Made by a program: the position numbers and the translations under genes. A stretch of DNA of 64,000 nt, from contig DALYJX010000005.1 in assembly GCA_031969655.1 (NCBI GenBank), positions 1 through 64,000 of the forward strand, given 5' to 3'. The DNA comes from Microseira sp003486305. Lineage in GTDB: Bacteria > Cyanobacteriota > Cyanobacteriia > Cyanobacteriales > Aerosakkonemataceae. The notes under the pieces are model-generated. The model was not told the origin of the DNA and searched no databases. It saw only the letters and a list, made by a program, of their open reading frames with translations. This document shows, piece by piece, positions 31,651 through 40,660 of this stretch (within the stretch, counting starts at the first letter, position 1; each line of letters begins with the position of its first letter).

Positions 31651-31720
31651 TTAGGACTTTGGTACTAGATCAAATTGGGAACTTCGATCCATGTGGAAGA
31701 CCAATGCGAGTTTTTAGGAT
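31651..31720. promoter_or_regulatory. Conserved 70-nt upstream element, copy B
   Basis: Partner of 29271-29340 (50 of 70 identities by my count). It lies between the divergent antiporter and Spy-like genes, ~50 bp before the Spy-like start. The repeated placement at two divergent promoters near one two-component system suggests a shared regulator site (inference). Confidence 0.5.
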
Positions 31721-31768
31721 AGAAATGCGATCGCGCAATAGGCCGATTCTCGCATCTATCTAAATACT

Positions 31769-32206
31769 ATGAAGCAAATCTCTCGCCTCAAACTATTGCT
31801 GCTGCTGGCTGGCACGCTTTCTTTAACGCTTTCTGCGCCAATGATGACCGCCGCTCAAGCTCAAACTAATCCACCGACTGCACCGCCACCAAGGCAGCAC
31901 AATTGGCTCAACTTAACTCCAGAGCAGCAGGCAAAAATGCAGCAGATTAGGCAAGCAGAGCGAGAGCAAATGAACAACATCCTGACCGCTGAACAAAGAG
32001 CTACCCTACAAACTGCAAGACAAAATCGCCAAAATCCCCGAAATGTGTTTGAATCGCTCAATCTCACCGACGAGCAAAAAACCAGAATCGAACAAGTGCG
32101 TCGTCGCTCCAGAGAGCAAATCGATGCCATCCTAACTCCAGAGCAACGTCAGCAGATGCAGCAACGCCGTCCACCCCGCCCCGCAGGGAGTCAATCTTCG
32201 CAGTAG
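31769..32206 (+). CDS. Spy/CpxP-like periplasmic LTXXQ-repeat protein
   Basis: A 145-residue exported protein: signal peptide (~1-31, ending MTAAQAQT), then helical segments with the LTXXQ motif (LNLTPEQQAKMQQIRQ, LNLTDEQKTRIEQVRR, ILTPEQRQQMQQ). The Spy/CpxP family are periplasmic chaperones or stress sensors induced by envelope damage or metals. The 5' end has no strong SD. It is followed 91 bp later by a PepSY-type membrane protein and then by an efflux operon, and it lies near a two-component system, an arrangement like Cpx/Zra-type envelope stress modules. Confidence 0.85.
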   Translation: MKQISRLKLLLLLAGTLSLTLSAPMMTAAQAQTNPPTAPPPRQHNWLNLTPEQQAKMQQIRQAEREQMNNILTAEQRATLQTARQNRQNPRNVFESLNLTDEQKTRIEQVRRRSREQIDAILTPEQRQQMQQRRPPRPAGSQSSQ

Positions 32207-32297
32207 AACCCTATCGAGATGCGATCGCTCATCGCATTGCTGGGCGGACAAGATGTCCACCCCACAAGATTTACAACAATTGATCGAGAGATTATCT

Positions 32298-32528
32298 ATG
32301 AATCGGCTTTTTCGCAAATATCATCGCTGGCTAGCGATCGCTTTTGCTCTACCCCTATTGCTCACAATCGTCACCGGAATCGCTTTCCCGATCGCGAAAT
32401 CCCTGCATCAGCGGGAATTGGCAAGATTTCTCGTCCAGCTTCATACCTTGGAAACCTTCGGACTTGAGGAAGTTTTTCCGATTATCAATGGGATTGGGTT
32501 ATTGGGCTTGCTCGTCACGGGCTTGTAA
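32298..32528 (+). CDS. Short PepSY-TM-like membrane protein
   Basis: A 76-residue protein starting at ATG 32298, with an N-terminal basic segment (MNRLFRKYHRW), one TM (~12-31, LAIAFALPLLLTIVTGIAF) and a second near the C-terminus (~60-76). This resembles the small cyanobacterial PepSY-associated TM helix proteins, but it ends early (GLLGLLVTGL then stop). An upstream in-frame ATG at 32253 would extend into a CCACAAGAT repeat and is less likely. A decayed copy is at 29566-29790. Confidence 0.6.
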   Translation: MNRLFRKYHRWLAIAFALPLLLTIVTGIAFPIAKSLHQRELARFLVQLHTLETFGLEEVFPIINGIGLLGLLVTGL

Positions 32529-32572
32529 ACGTCGCGTTCTGTCGTGATATCGCGTTTGGTTGTATCGGTATC

Positions 32573-32620
32573 TAGGGGGGGCGGGTTTAACGAAATTGAT
32601 TGGCAAAACTCGCCCCTACA
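32573..32620. repeat. AGGGGCGGGTTT...CGCCCCTAC palindromic element
   Basis: AGGGGGGGCGGGTTTAACG is mirrored by GGCAAAACTCGCCCCTACA. Same family as 8430-8591, 13163-13199 and 38051-38113. It lies just upstream of the efflux adaptor gene. Confidence 0.7.
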
Positions 32621-32663
32621 CAATCAAAAACACTTGCACTACCTTTGTTACCGGAGGTTTTAG

Positions 32664-34638
32664 ATGACTACTAAGTTTCAGCCGTTGCATCCAAATCCGT
32701 GGTATCAATCTCTCCAAAAACAGCTTCAATCGCGTTGGCTGATTGCATTGCTGTTACTCGGAGGAATTGCAGGCGGCGGATTTACTCTCTACCGCAGGCT
32801 TGCTTTCTCTCAAACCACCCAAAGTCAAATCCTCACGGCTTCGATTGAACAAAAAACTTTGCCGATTACCTTTTCTGCCAATGGCACGGTGAAACCAGAG
32901 CGGACGATCAATGTCAGTCCGAAGACTTCTGGGGTACTCAAGGAACTGTTCGTCAAAGAGGGCGATCGCGTCTCTGCCGGACAAATCCTTGCTCGCATGG
33001 ATAACTCCAATCTCTCCGGACAACTGATTCAAGCACAAGCCCAACTAACCGCCGCACAAGCCAATCTCAACAAACTCCTAGCAGGCAATCGTCCCCAAGA
33101 AATTGCCCAGGCACAAGCCCAACTAACCGCCGCACAAGCCAATCTCAACAAACTCCTAGCAGGCAATCGTCCCCAAGAAATTGCCCAGGCACAAGCCCAA
33201 CTAACCGCCGCACAAGCCAATCTCAACAAACTCCTAGCAGGCAATCGTCCCCAAGAAATTGCCCAGGCACAAGCCCAACTAACCGCCGCACAAGCCAATC
33301 TCAACAAACTCCTAGCAGGCAATCGTCCCCAAGAAATTGCCCAGGCACAAGCCCAACTAACCGCCGCACAAGCCAATCTCAACAAACTCCTAGCAGGCAA
33401 TCGTCCCCAAGAAATTGCCCAGGCACAAGCCCAACTAACCGCCGCACAAGCTTCTTTGCAACAGACCCAAATCAACTTGAATCAAAATCAGCGGCTATAT
33501 TCCGCCGGTGCGATTTCTCAACGCGACTTGGATACCTCTCGCACTGCCTATGCCACTGCTCGCGCCCAAGTCGATCAACTCCAACAGGCACTCAACCTGC
33601 AAAAGTCTGGTACTCGCAGCGAAGAAATTGCCCAAGCTCGCGCCCAAGTTGAACAATTCCAACAAGCGCTCAAATTGGCGCAAGCGGGAACTCGTGCCGA
33701 AGAAATTGCCCAAGCTCGCGCCCAAGTTGAACAATTCCAACAAGCGCTCAAANNNNNNNNNNNNNNNNNNNNNNNNNNNNNNNNNNNNNNNNNNNNNNNN
33801 NNNNNNNNNNNNNNNNNNNNNNNNNNNNNNNNNNNNNNNNNNNNNNNNNNNNTTGGCGCAAGCCGGAACTCGTGCCGAAGAAATTGCCCAAGCTCGCGCC
33901 CAAGTCGAGTCGGCACGAGGCGCGCTGCAAACAATTCAAACTCAAATTAACGACGCGACGATTAAAGCACCCTTTGACGGCGTGGTCACGAAAAAATATG
34001 CCGATCCAGGTTCGTTTGTGACGCCTACCACGGCGGGAAGTAGCTCGGAAGGTGCCGCCTCGAACTCGATTTTGACCCTGGCTTCAATCAATCAAGTCGT
34101 GGCTTATCTCGATGAAGCGAAAATTTCTCGCGTTCAAGTCGGTCAGTCGGTGAAGATTACCGCCGATGCTTTTGGCGATCGCACCTTTTCCGGAACTGTC
34201 TCCCAAATTGCAGCACAAGCAACCACAACCCAAAACGTCACTAGCTTTGAGGTGCGAGTTTCCTTAGAACCAGCCGCCCAACAATTACTCAGATCCGGTA
34301 TGAGCGTCGAAGCTCAATTTCAAGTCGGACAACTCGATAATGCGATTCTCGCTCCTTCCGCCGCGATCGTCCGCCAACAAAACGGCGCCACAGGCGTTTA
34401 TGTCATGGGTGACGATAATAAACCTGCCTTCAAACCGATTCAAATTGGCATTACCGTCGGCGATCGCACTGAGGTTAAATCTGGTCTCACCGGCACCGAA
34501 CAAGTCTTAATCAGCTTTCCACCCGGCATGGAACCAAAATCAGACGCGCGCACCCCATTCTCCGGTATCAATCGCAGCGATCGCAACTCATCACGACAAA
34601 ATTCTGGAAATAATCCTCCCCCCCCTCCTACACCTTAA
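32664..34638 (+). CDS. HlyD/MacA-type periplasmic adaptor with repeated hairpin, interrupted by assembly gap
   Basis: One gene crosses a run of 100 Ns. The left part (from ATG 32664, frame 1 of the gene) and the right part (ending 34638) are offset by one frame, which only reflects the arbitrary N length. N-terminal TM (~22-46), then the lipoyl/beta-barrel start (LPITFSANGTVKPERTINVS, LFVKEGDRVSAGQILARMDN), a very long alpha-helical hairpin made of 26-residue repeats, and the returning half (ATIKAPFDGVVTKKYADPGS, FEVRVSLEP, SGMSVEAQF). The C-terminal end is proline-rich. It connects an inner-membrane ABC exporter to an outer-membrane channel. The MacB-like permease and ATPase genes follow after a 366-bp gap. 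Confidence 0.88.
33033..33452. repeat. 78-bp tandem repeats in the adaptor gene
   Basis: Five complete, essentially identical 78-bp units starting at 33033, 33111, 33189, 33267 and 33345, plus a partial sixth at 33423. Each encodes 26 residues of helix (AQAQLTAAQANLNKLLAG plus NRPQEIAQ). A second 78-bp array (QARAQVEQFQQALKLAQAG plus TRAEEIA) runs from about 33561 into the assembly gap and beyond it to ~33905. Confidence 0.92.
33753..33852. other. Assembly gap (100 Ns) within a repeat array
   Basis: Flanked on both sides by the same 78-bp repeat (AACAATTCCAACAAGCGCTC before, TTGGCGCAAGCCGGAACTCG after). The true length is unknown; the gap is probably a collapsed repeat. Confidence 0.95.
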
Positions 34639-35004
34639 CATTTACTTTCATGCAACAACTTTTTTCTATATTCCCCACGCACAAACGTCATCCAACGTCA
34701 ACCGTACACAAATTGCCCCCTTGGTTATTGTTAAGTTGCCAAAATTTCAACAACGCAATTGCAAGCCTTTCAAGCTTCCTGTTTTTAATTCACATACCTC
34801 TCCAACATTCTTATTTACCACCTTCTGAAAGTACTGTCAACTCGTAGGTCGGTTTTTGATATGTCATGTAATTTTGACAATGTGAAGCACCACAACGATT
34901 GGTTGTTTAAATTAAAAGTTTTATTTGCATATCTAAAACTTATAAATAATAGTTAGGGGTGATTATATCACTAAGTAGCAATTTAGGGAAGAAAGAGGTA
35001 GAAG
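34639..35004. other. 366-bp gap before the MacB-like permease
   Basis: Contains only a weak 65-codon ORF (34650-34847) with no domain or ribosome site, which I do not accept. AT-rich sequence at 34900-34985 and the AGGGAAGAAAGAGGTAG ribosome site before ATG 35005 suggest a second promoter for the permease-ATPase pair. Confidence 0.5.
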
Positions 35005-36267
35005 ATGAAAAAGTCAACTGGAAAATTAACTCAGCAGGTGGCGTTTGGGGAAGTTGTGGGAATTGCCACAGAAGCATTGTGGAGTAATAAACTGCGCACG
35101 GGATTGACGATGTTAGGAGTAATTATTGGCATCGGCTCGGTAATTTCTATTACTTCAATCGGACAAGGAATTCAAAAAAGCGTAGAGCGGCAAATCCAAT
35201 CTTTGGGAACCGACGTATTGCAAATTTCCCCCGGTGCATCGCGCAGCGGCAACATTGTGGGAAGTGCTGGATCGATTAGTACCTTGACTTGGGAAGATGC
35301 AAAAGCAATTGCTAAAGAAGCTCCATCTGCCAAAATTGTTTCCGCCACTTTACAGCGTCAGGCGCAAGTAGTTTATGGCGGCACGAATGCGAATACGACG
35401 ATTTACGGTACCGACTTAAACTATCCGGATGCGCGCAACGTTCATCCTCAAATCGGACGCTATTTCACCCAAGAAGAATTGAACGAGTCGGCTCAAGTTG
35501 CCGTTCTCGGACCGACGGTGCAAAGGAAAATATTTGGTAACAACACCGGATTGGATGAGAAAATTCGCATCCGAGGCGAAGTTTACCGAGTCATAGGGAT
35601 TATGGAACCCAAAGGCAGTCAAGGGCCGATGGATCGGGATGATGCAATTTTTATTCCCCTGACCAGCATGTCGTCGCGGATTGTGGGAAATAACGCGCTG
35701 ACTGGAGTTTCAGTGAATTCAATTTGGGTCAAAGGAGAGAATCAAGCTGCCTTGAATGCCGCGCGGTTTCAGGTGACAAATTTGTTGCGATTGCGGCATA
35801 ACATTTACAATCCGGCAAACGATGATTTCCGCATCACAAACCAAGCGGATTTAATTAACGCATTTTCTAATACGGTGGGATTCCTGACGATTATGGTGGT
35901 AGAGATCGCAGGCATTTCGCTTGTAGTCGGCGGCATCGGCATTGCCAATATTATGTTAGTTTCCGTAGTCGAACGCACTAGGGAAATAGGGATTCGCAAA
36001 GCCTTGGGGGCGACGAAAGCGGCGATTTTGACGCAATTTTTAGTTGAAGCGATCGCTATCTCCACCCTGGGCGGCATCATTGGCGCAGGCACGGGGATTG
36101 CGATCGCTTTTGGCGGGTCTTTAATCTTCAAATTTCCGTTTGTGGTTTCCGGGTTGTCAGTTGTTGTGGGATTTGGATTATCAACCGCAGTCGGACTCGT
36201 CGCCGGGGTAATTCCTGCCCGCAACGCTGCCAACCTCGACCCGATTGCAGCACTGAGGAGCGATTAA
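35005..36267 (+). CDS. MacB-like ABC exporter permease (FtsX family)
   Basis: A 420-residue permease with the MacB plan: one N-terminal TM (~36-56, GLTMLGVIIGIGSVISITSI), a large periplasmic MacB_PCD domain (~57-290), and three C-terminal TMs (~293-320, 345-370, 385-405) with the FtsX motif (GIANIMLVSVVERTREIGIRKALGATK). No fused ATPase; the ATPase is the next gene, 5 bp later. The strong AGAGG ribosome site lies 6 nt before the ATG. With the adaptor it should form a mechanotransmission-type exporter of a peptide, lipid or toxic compound (family inference). Confidence 0.94.
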   Translation: MKKSTGKLTQQVAFGEVVGIATEALWSNKLRTGLTMLGVIIGIGSVISITSIGQGIQKSVERQIQSLGTDVLQISPGASRSGNIVGSAGSISTLTWEDAKAIAKEAPSAKIVSATLQRQAQVVYGGTNANTTIYGTDLNYPDARNVHPQIGRYFTQEELNESAQVAVLGPTVQRKIFGNNTGLDEKIRIRGEVYRVIGIMEPKGSQGPMDRDDAIFIPLTSMSSRIVGNNALTGVSVNSIWVKGENQAALNAARFQVTNLLRLRHNIYNPANDDFRITNQADLINAFSNTVGFLTIMVVEIAGISLVVGGIGIANIMLVSVVERTREIGIRKALGATKAAILTQFLVEAIAISTLGGIIGAGTGIAIAFGGSLIFKFPFVVSGLSVVVGFGLSTAVGLVAGVIPARNAANLDPIAALRSD

Positions 36268-36272
36268 TAATA

Positions 36273-36980
36273 ATGGCAACGATGATTTGGATCGAAGGCA
36301 TTACCAAAACCTACCAACTGGGAGAAATTACGGTTCCGGTTCTCAAAGGGATTAATTTATCAATTGAAGAAGGCGAATACGTGGCGATTATGGGCGCATC
36401 TGGTTCGGGAAAATCCACGCTGATGAATATTATCGGCTGTCTCGATCGGGCGACGAGCGGACATTATGTATTTGAAGGCAGCGACCTCACCACATTTAAC
36501 GATGACGAACTTGCCTATGTCCGCAATCAAAGGATTGGATTCGTGTTTCAACAATTTAATTTACTGCCCCGCGCCACTGCCTTGGAAAACGTAATGGTAC
36601 CGATGGTGTATGCCAACGTTCCCAAGTCAGTGCGTTTAGAACGGGCGAAGCAAGCGCTAATGCGAGTTGGTTTGGGGGAAAGGATGAATAACCGTCCGAG
36701 TCAATTATCTGGGGGACAACAACAACGAGTTGCGATCGCGCGTGCCTTGGTCAATCGTCCGGCGTTAGTATTAGCCGACGAACCGACAGGCGCATTGGAT
36801 ACTCAAACCTCGCAAGAGGTGATGAATCTGTTCGCCGAATTGAATCAACAAGGGATTGCGATCGTTTTGGTTACTCACGAACCCGACATCGCAGAACAAA
36901 CAAAACGGATAATTCGGGTTCAAGATGGGTACGTGGTGAATGCATCTGAACGTTTGACATCGAATCCATCTTTTAAATGA
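36273..36980 (+). CDS. MacB/LolD-type ABC transporter ATPase
   Basis: A 235-residue ATP-binding subunit. Walker A GASGSGKST (41-49), Q-loop FVFQQFNLLPR, signature LSGGQQQRVAIARAL, Walker B LVLADEPTGALD, and H-loop VTHEPD. The sequence is closest to the MacB/LolD/FtsE group, matching the FtsX-type permease 5 bp upstream. Acts at the cytoplasmic face of the inner membrane. No fusion or truncation seen. Confidence 0.96.
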   Translation: MATMIWIEGITKTYQLGEITVPVLKGINLSIEEGEYVAIMGASGSGKSTLMNIIGCLDRATSGHYVFEGSDLTTFNDDELAYVRNQRIGFVFQQFNLLPRATALENVMVPMVYANVPKSVRLERAKQALMRVGLGERMNNRPSQLSGGQQQRVAIARALVNRPALVLADEPTGALDTQTSQEVMNLFAELNQQGIAIVLVTHEPDIAEQTKRIIRVQDGYVVNASERLTSNPSFK

Positions 36981-37090
36981 ACCGCCAAGACGCGCCTGTT
37001 CGCCAAGAAGAAGAGGAGGAAGAGGACATCGAATCTGAGGGGATGCGATCGCTACCAGAAAAATAGCGCCATTTTTAGTTCAACAATGCG

Positions 37091-37819
37091 ATGAAAAAAC
37101 ACCATATTAAAAAAATCTCCCTACTAAACCGTCGAGAGATGCTGGGCTTTATCGGGGGAATTGTTTCTGTATCGCTGCTGGGATGCCTGCGCCGACAGTC
37201 CGCATCAGCAAAACAGACGGCTTCCTGTGTAGTGAAACCGCAACAAACAGAAGGCCCCTATTTCGTGGATGAGAAACTTAACCGCTCGGATATCCGGTCA
37301 GATCCGTCGGATAATTCATTAAAACAGGGAGTACCGCTGCGTTTGGCATTTCAAGTTTCTCGCATCGATGGTGAGTCTTGTGCGCCTCTCGAGGGTGCGA
37401 TCGTCGATATTTGGCACTGCGATGCAATGGGTGTCTATTCGGATGTTACGGATCGGAGTTTCAACACTGTCGGGAAAAAGTTCCTGCGCGGCTATCAAGT
37501 GACGAATGCGAATGGCACCGTCGAGTTCAATACAATCTACCCCGGTTGGTATCCAGGTAGAACGGTTCACATCCACTTCAAGATTCGCACCAATTCTGCC
37601 TCCCAACAAAGTTACGAGTTTACCTCGCAGCTTTACTTCGACGATGCGCTTACCGATCAAATCCACACCCAACGCCCTTACGCCGCCAAAGGACAACGCA
37701 ACATCAAGAATGACCAAGATGGTATTTTTCAAGGTGGTGGCGACCAATTGATGCTTCAGGTCGCCAAAGATGCAAAAGGTTATGGGGCTAGATTCGATAT
37801 CGGACTTCAGATAACTTGA
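37091..37819 (+). CDS. Exported intradiol ring-cleavage dioxygenase-like protein
   Basis: A 242-residue protein with a twin-arginine-like leader (NRREMLGFIGGIV) and a lipobox-like LLGC at ~29-32, so it is probably exported and possibly lipid-anchored. The core is the intradiol dioxygenase fold; likely Fe(III) ligands are Y116 (GVYSD), a Tyr in TIYPGWYPGRT, H160 and H162 (VHIHFKI). The family cleaves catechols between the hydroxyls, and extracytoplasmic members may act on plant- or self-derived aromatics. It stands 110 bp after the ABC ATPase. Cys at ~32 and C46 lie near the leader. Confidence 0.88.
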   Translation: MKKHHIKKISLLNRREMLGFIGGIVSVSLLGCLRRQSASAKQTASCVVKPQQTEGPYFVDEKLNRSDIRSDPSDNSLKQGVPLRLAFQVSRIDGESCAPLEGAIVDIWHCDAMGVYSDVTDRSFNTVGKKFLRGYQVTNANGTVEFNTIYPGWYPGRTVHIHFKIRTNSASQQSYEFTSQLYFDDALTDQIHTQRPYAAKGQRNIKNDQDGIFQGGGDQLMLQVAKDAKGYGARFDIGLQIT

Positions 37820-38170
37820 AATCAATCTCTCTCTTTTCTTCCTCTGCGTTCTGGAGCGTCCTCTGCGGTTTAATCAGATCTAATACCAAATCCGCCTCAA
37901 CAACCCCTCTTATTCTTCTTCTTCCTGGCGTTCTACCCAACGGGTGCGCCCCGCTTCGCGTCTATGGCGTCTTAGCGGTTCATTTAAAAGGGGGGTGATG
38001 GAAGCGGATTGGATATAATATCATGTCCGGTTGTTGCATCGGCATCGCACGGGGGGCGGGTTTAAAAAGATATCTCGCGGTTCCACTTAATTGTTGGTAA
38101 AACCCGCCCCTACAACGCAATTAACTCTAGAAGTCTGATGCTAACGGACATTATATAACTCGATCGGATG
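37820..38170. repeat. Repeat-filled gap
   Basis: No gene. Contains a CTCTGCGTTCTGGAGCGTCC string also seen at ~19996 and ~50401, an inverted ACCAAATCCGC / GCGGATTGGAT pair (~37885 and ~38006-38016), and an AGGGGCGGGTTT-family element at 38051-38113. Confidence 0.65.
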
Positions 38171-40537
38171 TCACTTCAGCGTCGCCGGAAACGATATCCC
38201 TCGCTTTTTGCTGGCGATCTGCTTTTTCAGCTGCTGCAAGCGTCGCCGCGATCGCTCCAAGTTCGGAGACTCTCCCCCATAACGCCAGCTGACATAAGCT
38301 TGGGAAATTTCATCGATCGCATCGCCCCATTCTATGTCATGGTGCTGGCGCGAACTTCTCGCGTATTCTAACGGCGTTTGAGCCGGATTTTTCCTATACC
38401 CTATAGATGCCAAAATGTCAAGCATTTGTTGATAAATACTTTCGATTGGGGGTAGCTTTTCTAAGCCGCGTTGGTAGTGCCAGACGCGCCACCTGTCCCA
38501 AGCGAGCCAGAAACAGAAAGCGAGGGCGATCGCAATCGCGATGCCGGTAAACAAACCGATCCAACCTTGAGCAAACAAGGCTAAAAACCAAGCGATCGCG
38601 CCAATTAACCAAGCGATCGCACCGCCCAACACATTGGTAATAAAATTAGATACTGGGGTTGGTAACCATCCAGCAACCCACTGCCAAAAGCGTTTTAAGA
38701 CGCTAAAAGTCTGGTCGTCTTCAACCGAAGGGGGAAACAATGGATGACCGGGAATTGGATCGAAAGCAAACCAACCGTATTTGGGGAAATATACTTCTGT
38801 GAGCAAATACGCATCGGTGTTGCGCACGACATAAAACCCGGTAAACGGATTAAATTCTCCCGGTGCAAAGCCGCCGACTAGCCTTGCTGGAATGCCAATC
38901 GAGCGCAGCATAATAGTTAGAACGGTAGAAAAATGATCCGGATAGCCGCCGGTAATTTTTTCACCGGCGGGACTGTTTTTATAACCGAACAGAAAAGCTT
39001 CTACTAAGTCTTCGTTTTCGGCTAAAAATGGCGGTTGTTTCTGAAGTTTGTAATTAGGATTTTGCTTCAAGTATTGAGCCAGGTAAAGGGCTTTTTCGTA
39101 AGCCGAAGTTAGGGGTTTGCTATCCTTAGCGACTTTATTTTTGTTGGCGAGGATTTCTGAGGTGAGCTGGCGGACTTTGTCTTTAATTTGGGGAGGAACT
39201 TGCAAATAGAATTGCTGGATAGTTTTGGGATAGTTAGTGGAAGCTTTGCCTAAACGAGAGCGATCGCGGAAAGGAACTTCCGAGACAACCGAATAGGTCA
39301 GACCTTCGTTCAAGGCGACAGGCGATCGCACGCTACCCTCGGCATCGATTCCCACTCTTTCTGTGGGGAAGTAAAGCTCTTTAGCATACGCCATTGCCGG
39401 AATGAGATTTGGCAACTCGGAGACAACTGTGTAAGATTGAATTACTTCCTGGGTGCGATTGATATGGGGAGGTATGGGTAGGTCAAACTTGTAAGACCAA
39501 AAAGAACGGTTAAGCGTAAAAGCTTTTTGATTGCGAGAAACTTCCCAACCCTGTCCGGTGTAGCGATCGAAGCCCAATACGCGCCAAAATCCCTCGACTT
39601 GGGAACGCACCCGCATTACCACCGCTGGCTGAAGTTGTCCGCGTAGGTTCTGGTTAATTTTGGTATTGAAACCGTAGTAAAAAGTTGGGTCAAGTTCTCC
39701 TGGGCCTTGTTCTATATTACGTCCGCCGCTACGAGAGCCTTGACGTTGGTTTTGATTTCCTCTACCTCGGTATCCTGGATTTATGACATTGCTGCCATCA
39801 AACTGCCCAGTAAATTCGATGGGGGAACTAATGGGAAACGATCGCAATTGGTAACCAGGTAAGCGGGGGAGAAAAGCAAAAATTGTTAATCCCAAAGCGA
39901 CGATGATGAGAAAATTAACAATTAAGAATTTTAAATTTAAAAAGGGAGAATTCTTGGTTTTGAAGGTTTGATGTTTAAGTTTTAATGGTTTTAGTCCCAG
40001 ACGGGAACGGTAGTCTAGTAGCAAAACGGGGAGAGCGATCGCTAAAAACACCAGCAACAAAGGCGCAAAAGCCATTGTCTGACTCACGGTAGCCGCCACC
40101 CCCAACAAAATCAACCCGATAGCGATGGAATAACCCAAATCTTTGCGGCGGGGGAGGTCGAAACTGTGCAGCACTTGCAGGTGAATTAACAGTACAGCTA
40201 AAACCAAGCGGGTATCGTTAAATTCTTCCCTCAGACGCCAGAGGAAATAAGCCAAAGCGGCTAACATTCCCAGGGCGATGCCAAACTTGGTGGGGATATT
40301 GCGATCGCGCCGCCGATACCAACTCCAAACCGCACCTAGTATGCTCAACGGCACCGCCCAAACACTGACACTTTGCCCGGTACCAAAGGTTTCCCCGGCG
40401 ATATCGGTCGCCACAATTCCCACGATTACGAGCGCCTGTACCAATACGCGCAATAAAAGCGAGTTTTCTGGTTCTGGCTGCGGCATCGCGGCTATTCGCT
40501 GCCGAATTTGGCCTACAATCGGGATGGTTTTTGCCAT
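38171..40537 (-). CDS. TgpA-like transglutaminase-fold membrane protein, catalytic residues missing
   Basis: A 788-residue protein with ~6 N-terminal TMs (~25-240, DUF3488/TgpA_N), an extracytoplasmic transglutaminase-like domain (~440-600), a TM pair (~630-680) and a C-terminal DUF4129 helix region. In active transglutaminases the core has GYC.HFA, DAHAWVEV and a FDP/DPT Asp. Here GYPDHFS puts Pro at 533 in place of Cys, and NTDAYLLTEV puts Tyr at 577 in place of His; D593 (AFDP) remains. It is therefore probably not a thiol enzyme. Function unknown; perhaps a structural or substrate-binding membrane protein. Located upstream of patU-hetZ on the map but separate. Confidence 0.88.
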   Translation of the reverse strand: MAKTIPIVGQIRQRIAAMPQPEPENSLLLRVLVQALVIVGIVATDIAGETFGTGQSVSVWAVPLSILGAVWSWYRRRDRNIPTKFGIALGMLAALAYFLWRLREEFNDTRLVLAVLLIHLQVLHSFDLPRRKDLGYSIAIGLILLGVAATVSQTMAFAPLLLVFLAIALPVLLLDYRSRLGLKPLKLKHQTFKTKNSPFLNLKFLIVNFLIIVALGLTIFAFLPRLPGYQLRSFPISSPIEFTGQFDGSNVINPGYRGRGNQNQRQGSRSGGRNIEQGPGELDPTFYYGFNTKINQNLRGQLQPAVVMRVRSQVEGFWRVLGFDRYTGQGWEVSRNQKAFTLNRSFWSYKFDLPIPPHINRTQEVIQSYTVVSELPNLIPAMAYAKELYFPTERVGIDAEGSVRSPVALNEGLTYSVVSEVPFRDRSRLGKASTNYPKTIQQFYLQVPPQIKDKVRQLTSEILANKNKVAKDSKPLTSAYEKALYLAQYLKQNPNYKLQKQPPFLAENEDLVEAFLFGYKNSPAGEKITGGYPDHFSTVLTIMLRSIGIPARLVGGFAPGEFNPFTGFYVVRNTDAYLLTEVYFPKYGWFAFDPIPGHPLFPPSVEDDQTFSVLKRFWQWVAGWLPTPVSNFITNVLGGAIAWLIGAIAWFLALFAQGWIGLFTGIAIAIALAFCFWLAWDRWRVWHYQRGLEKLPPIESIYQQMLDILASIGYRKNPAQTPLEYARSSRQHHDIEWGDAIDEISQAYVSWRYGGESPNLERSRRRLQQLKKQIASKKRGISFPATLK

Positions 40538-40660
40538 TTTGGTAATGGGTAATTGGTAATGGGTAATTGGTAAGTGGTTTGATCGGATTAGCTATTAACC
40601 AATTGTAAAATGGCTTTCTTTGCGATTACCGATTACCGATTACCGATTACCGATTACCGA
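40538..40660. repeat. Heptamer tracts (GGTAATTG and CGATTAC)
   Basis: GGTAATTGGTAATGGG-type repeats (40541-40575) and five CGATTAC repeats (~40624-40660) fill the gap between patU and the transglutaminase-like gene. Same class as the other STRR tracts in the window. Confidence 0.8.

Noticed and set aside
33029..33475. Minus-strand 148-codon repetitive ORF
   Set aside because: Antisense of the 26-residue adaptor repeats.
32664..33950. Adaptor gene as a true frameshift mutant
   Set aside because: The frame change occurs across exactly 100 Ns of unknown real length, so it is an assembly effect.
34650..34847. 65-codon ORF after the adaptor gene
   Set aside because: No ribosome site, no domain and atypical composition; likely chance.
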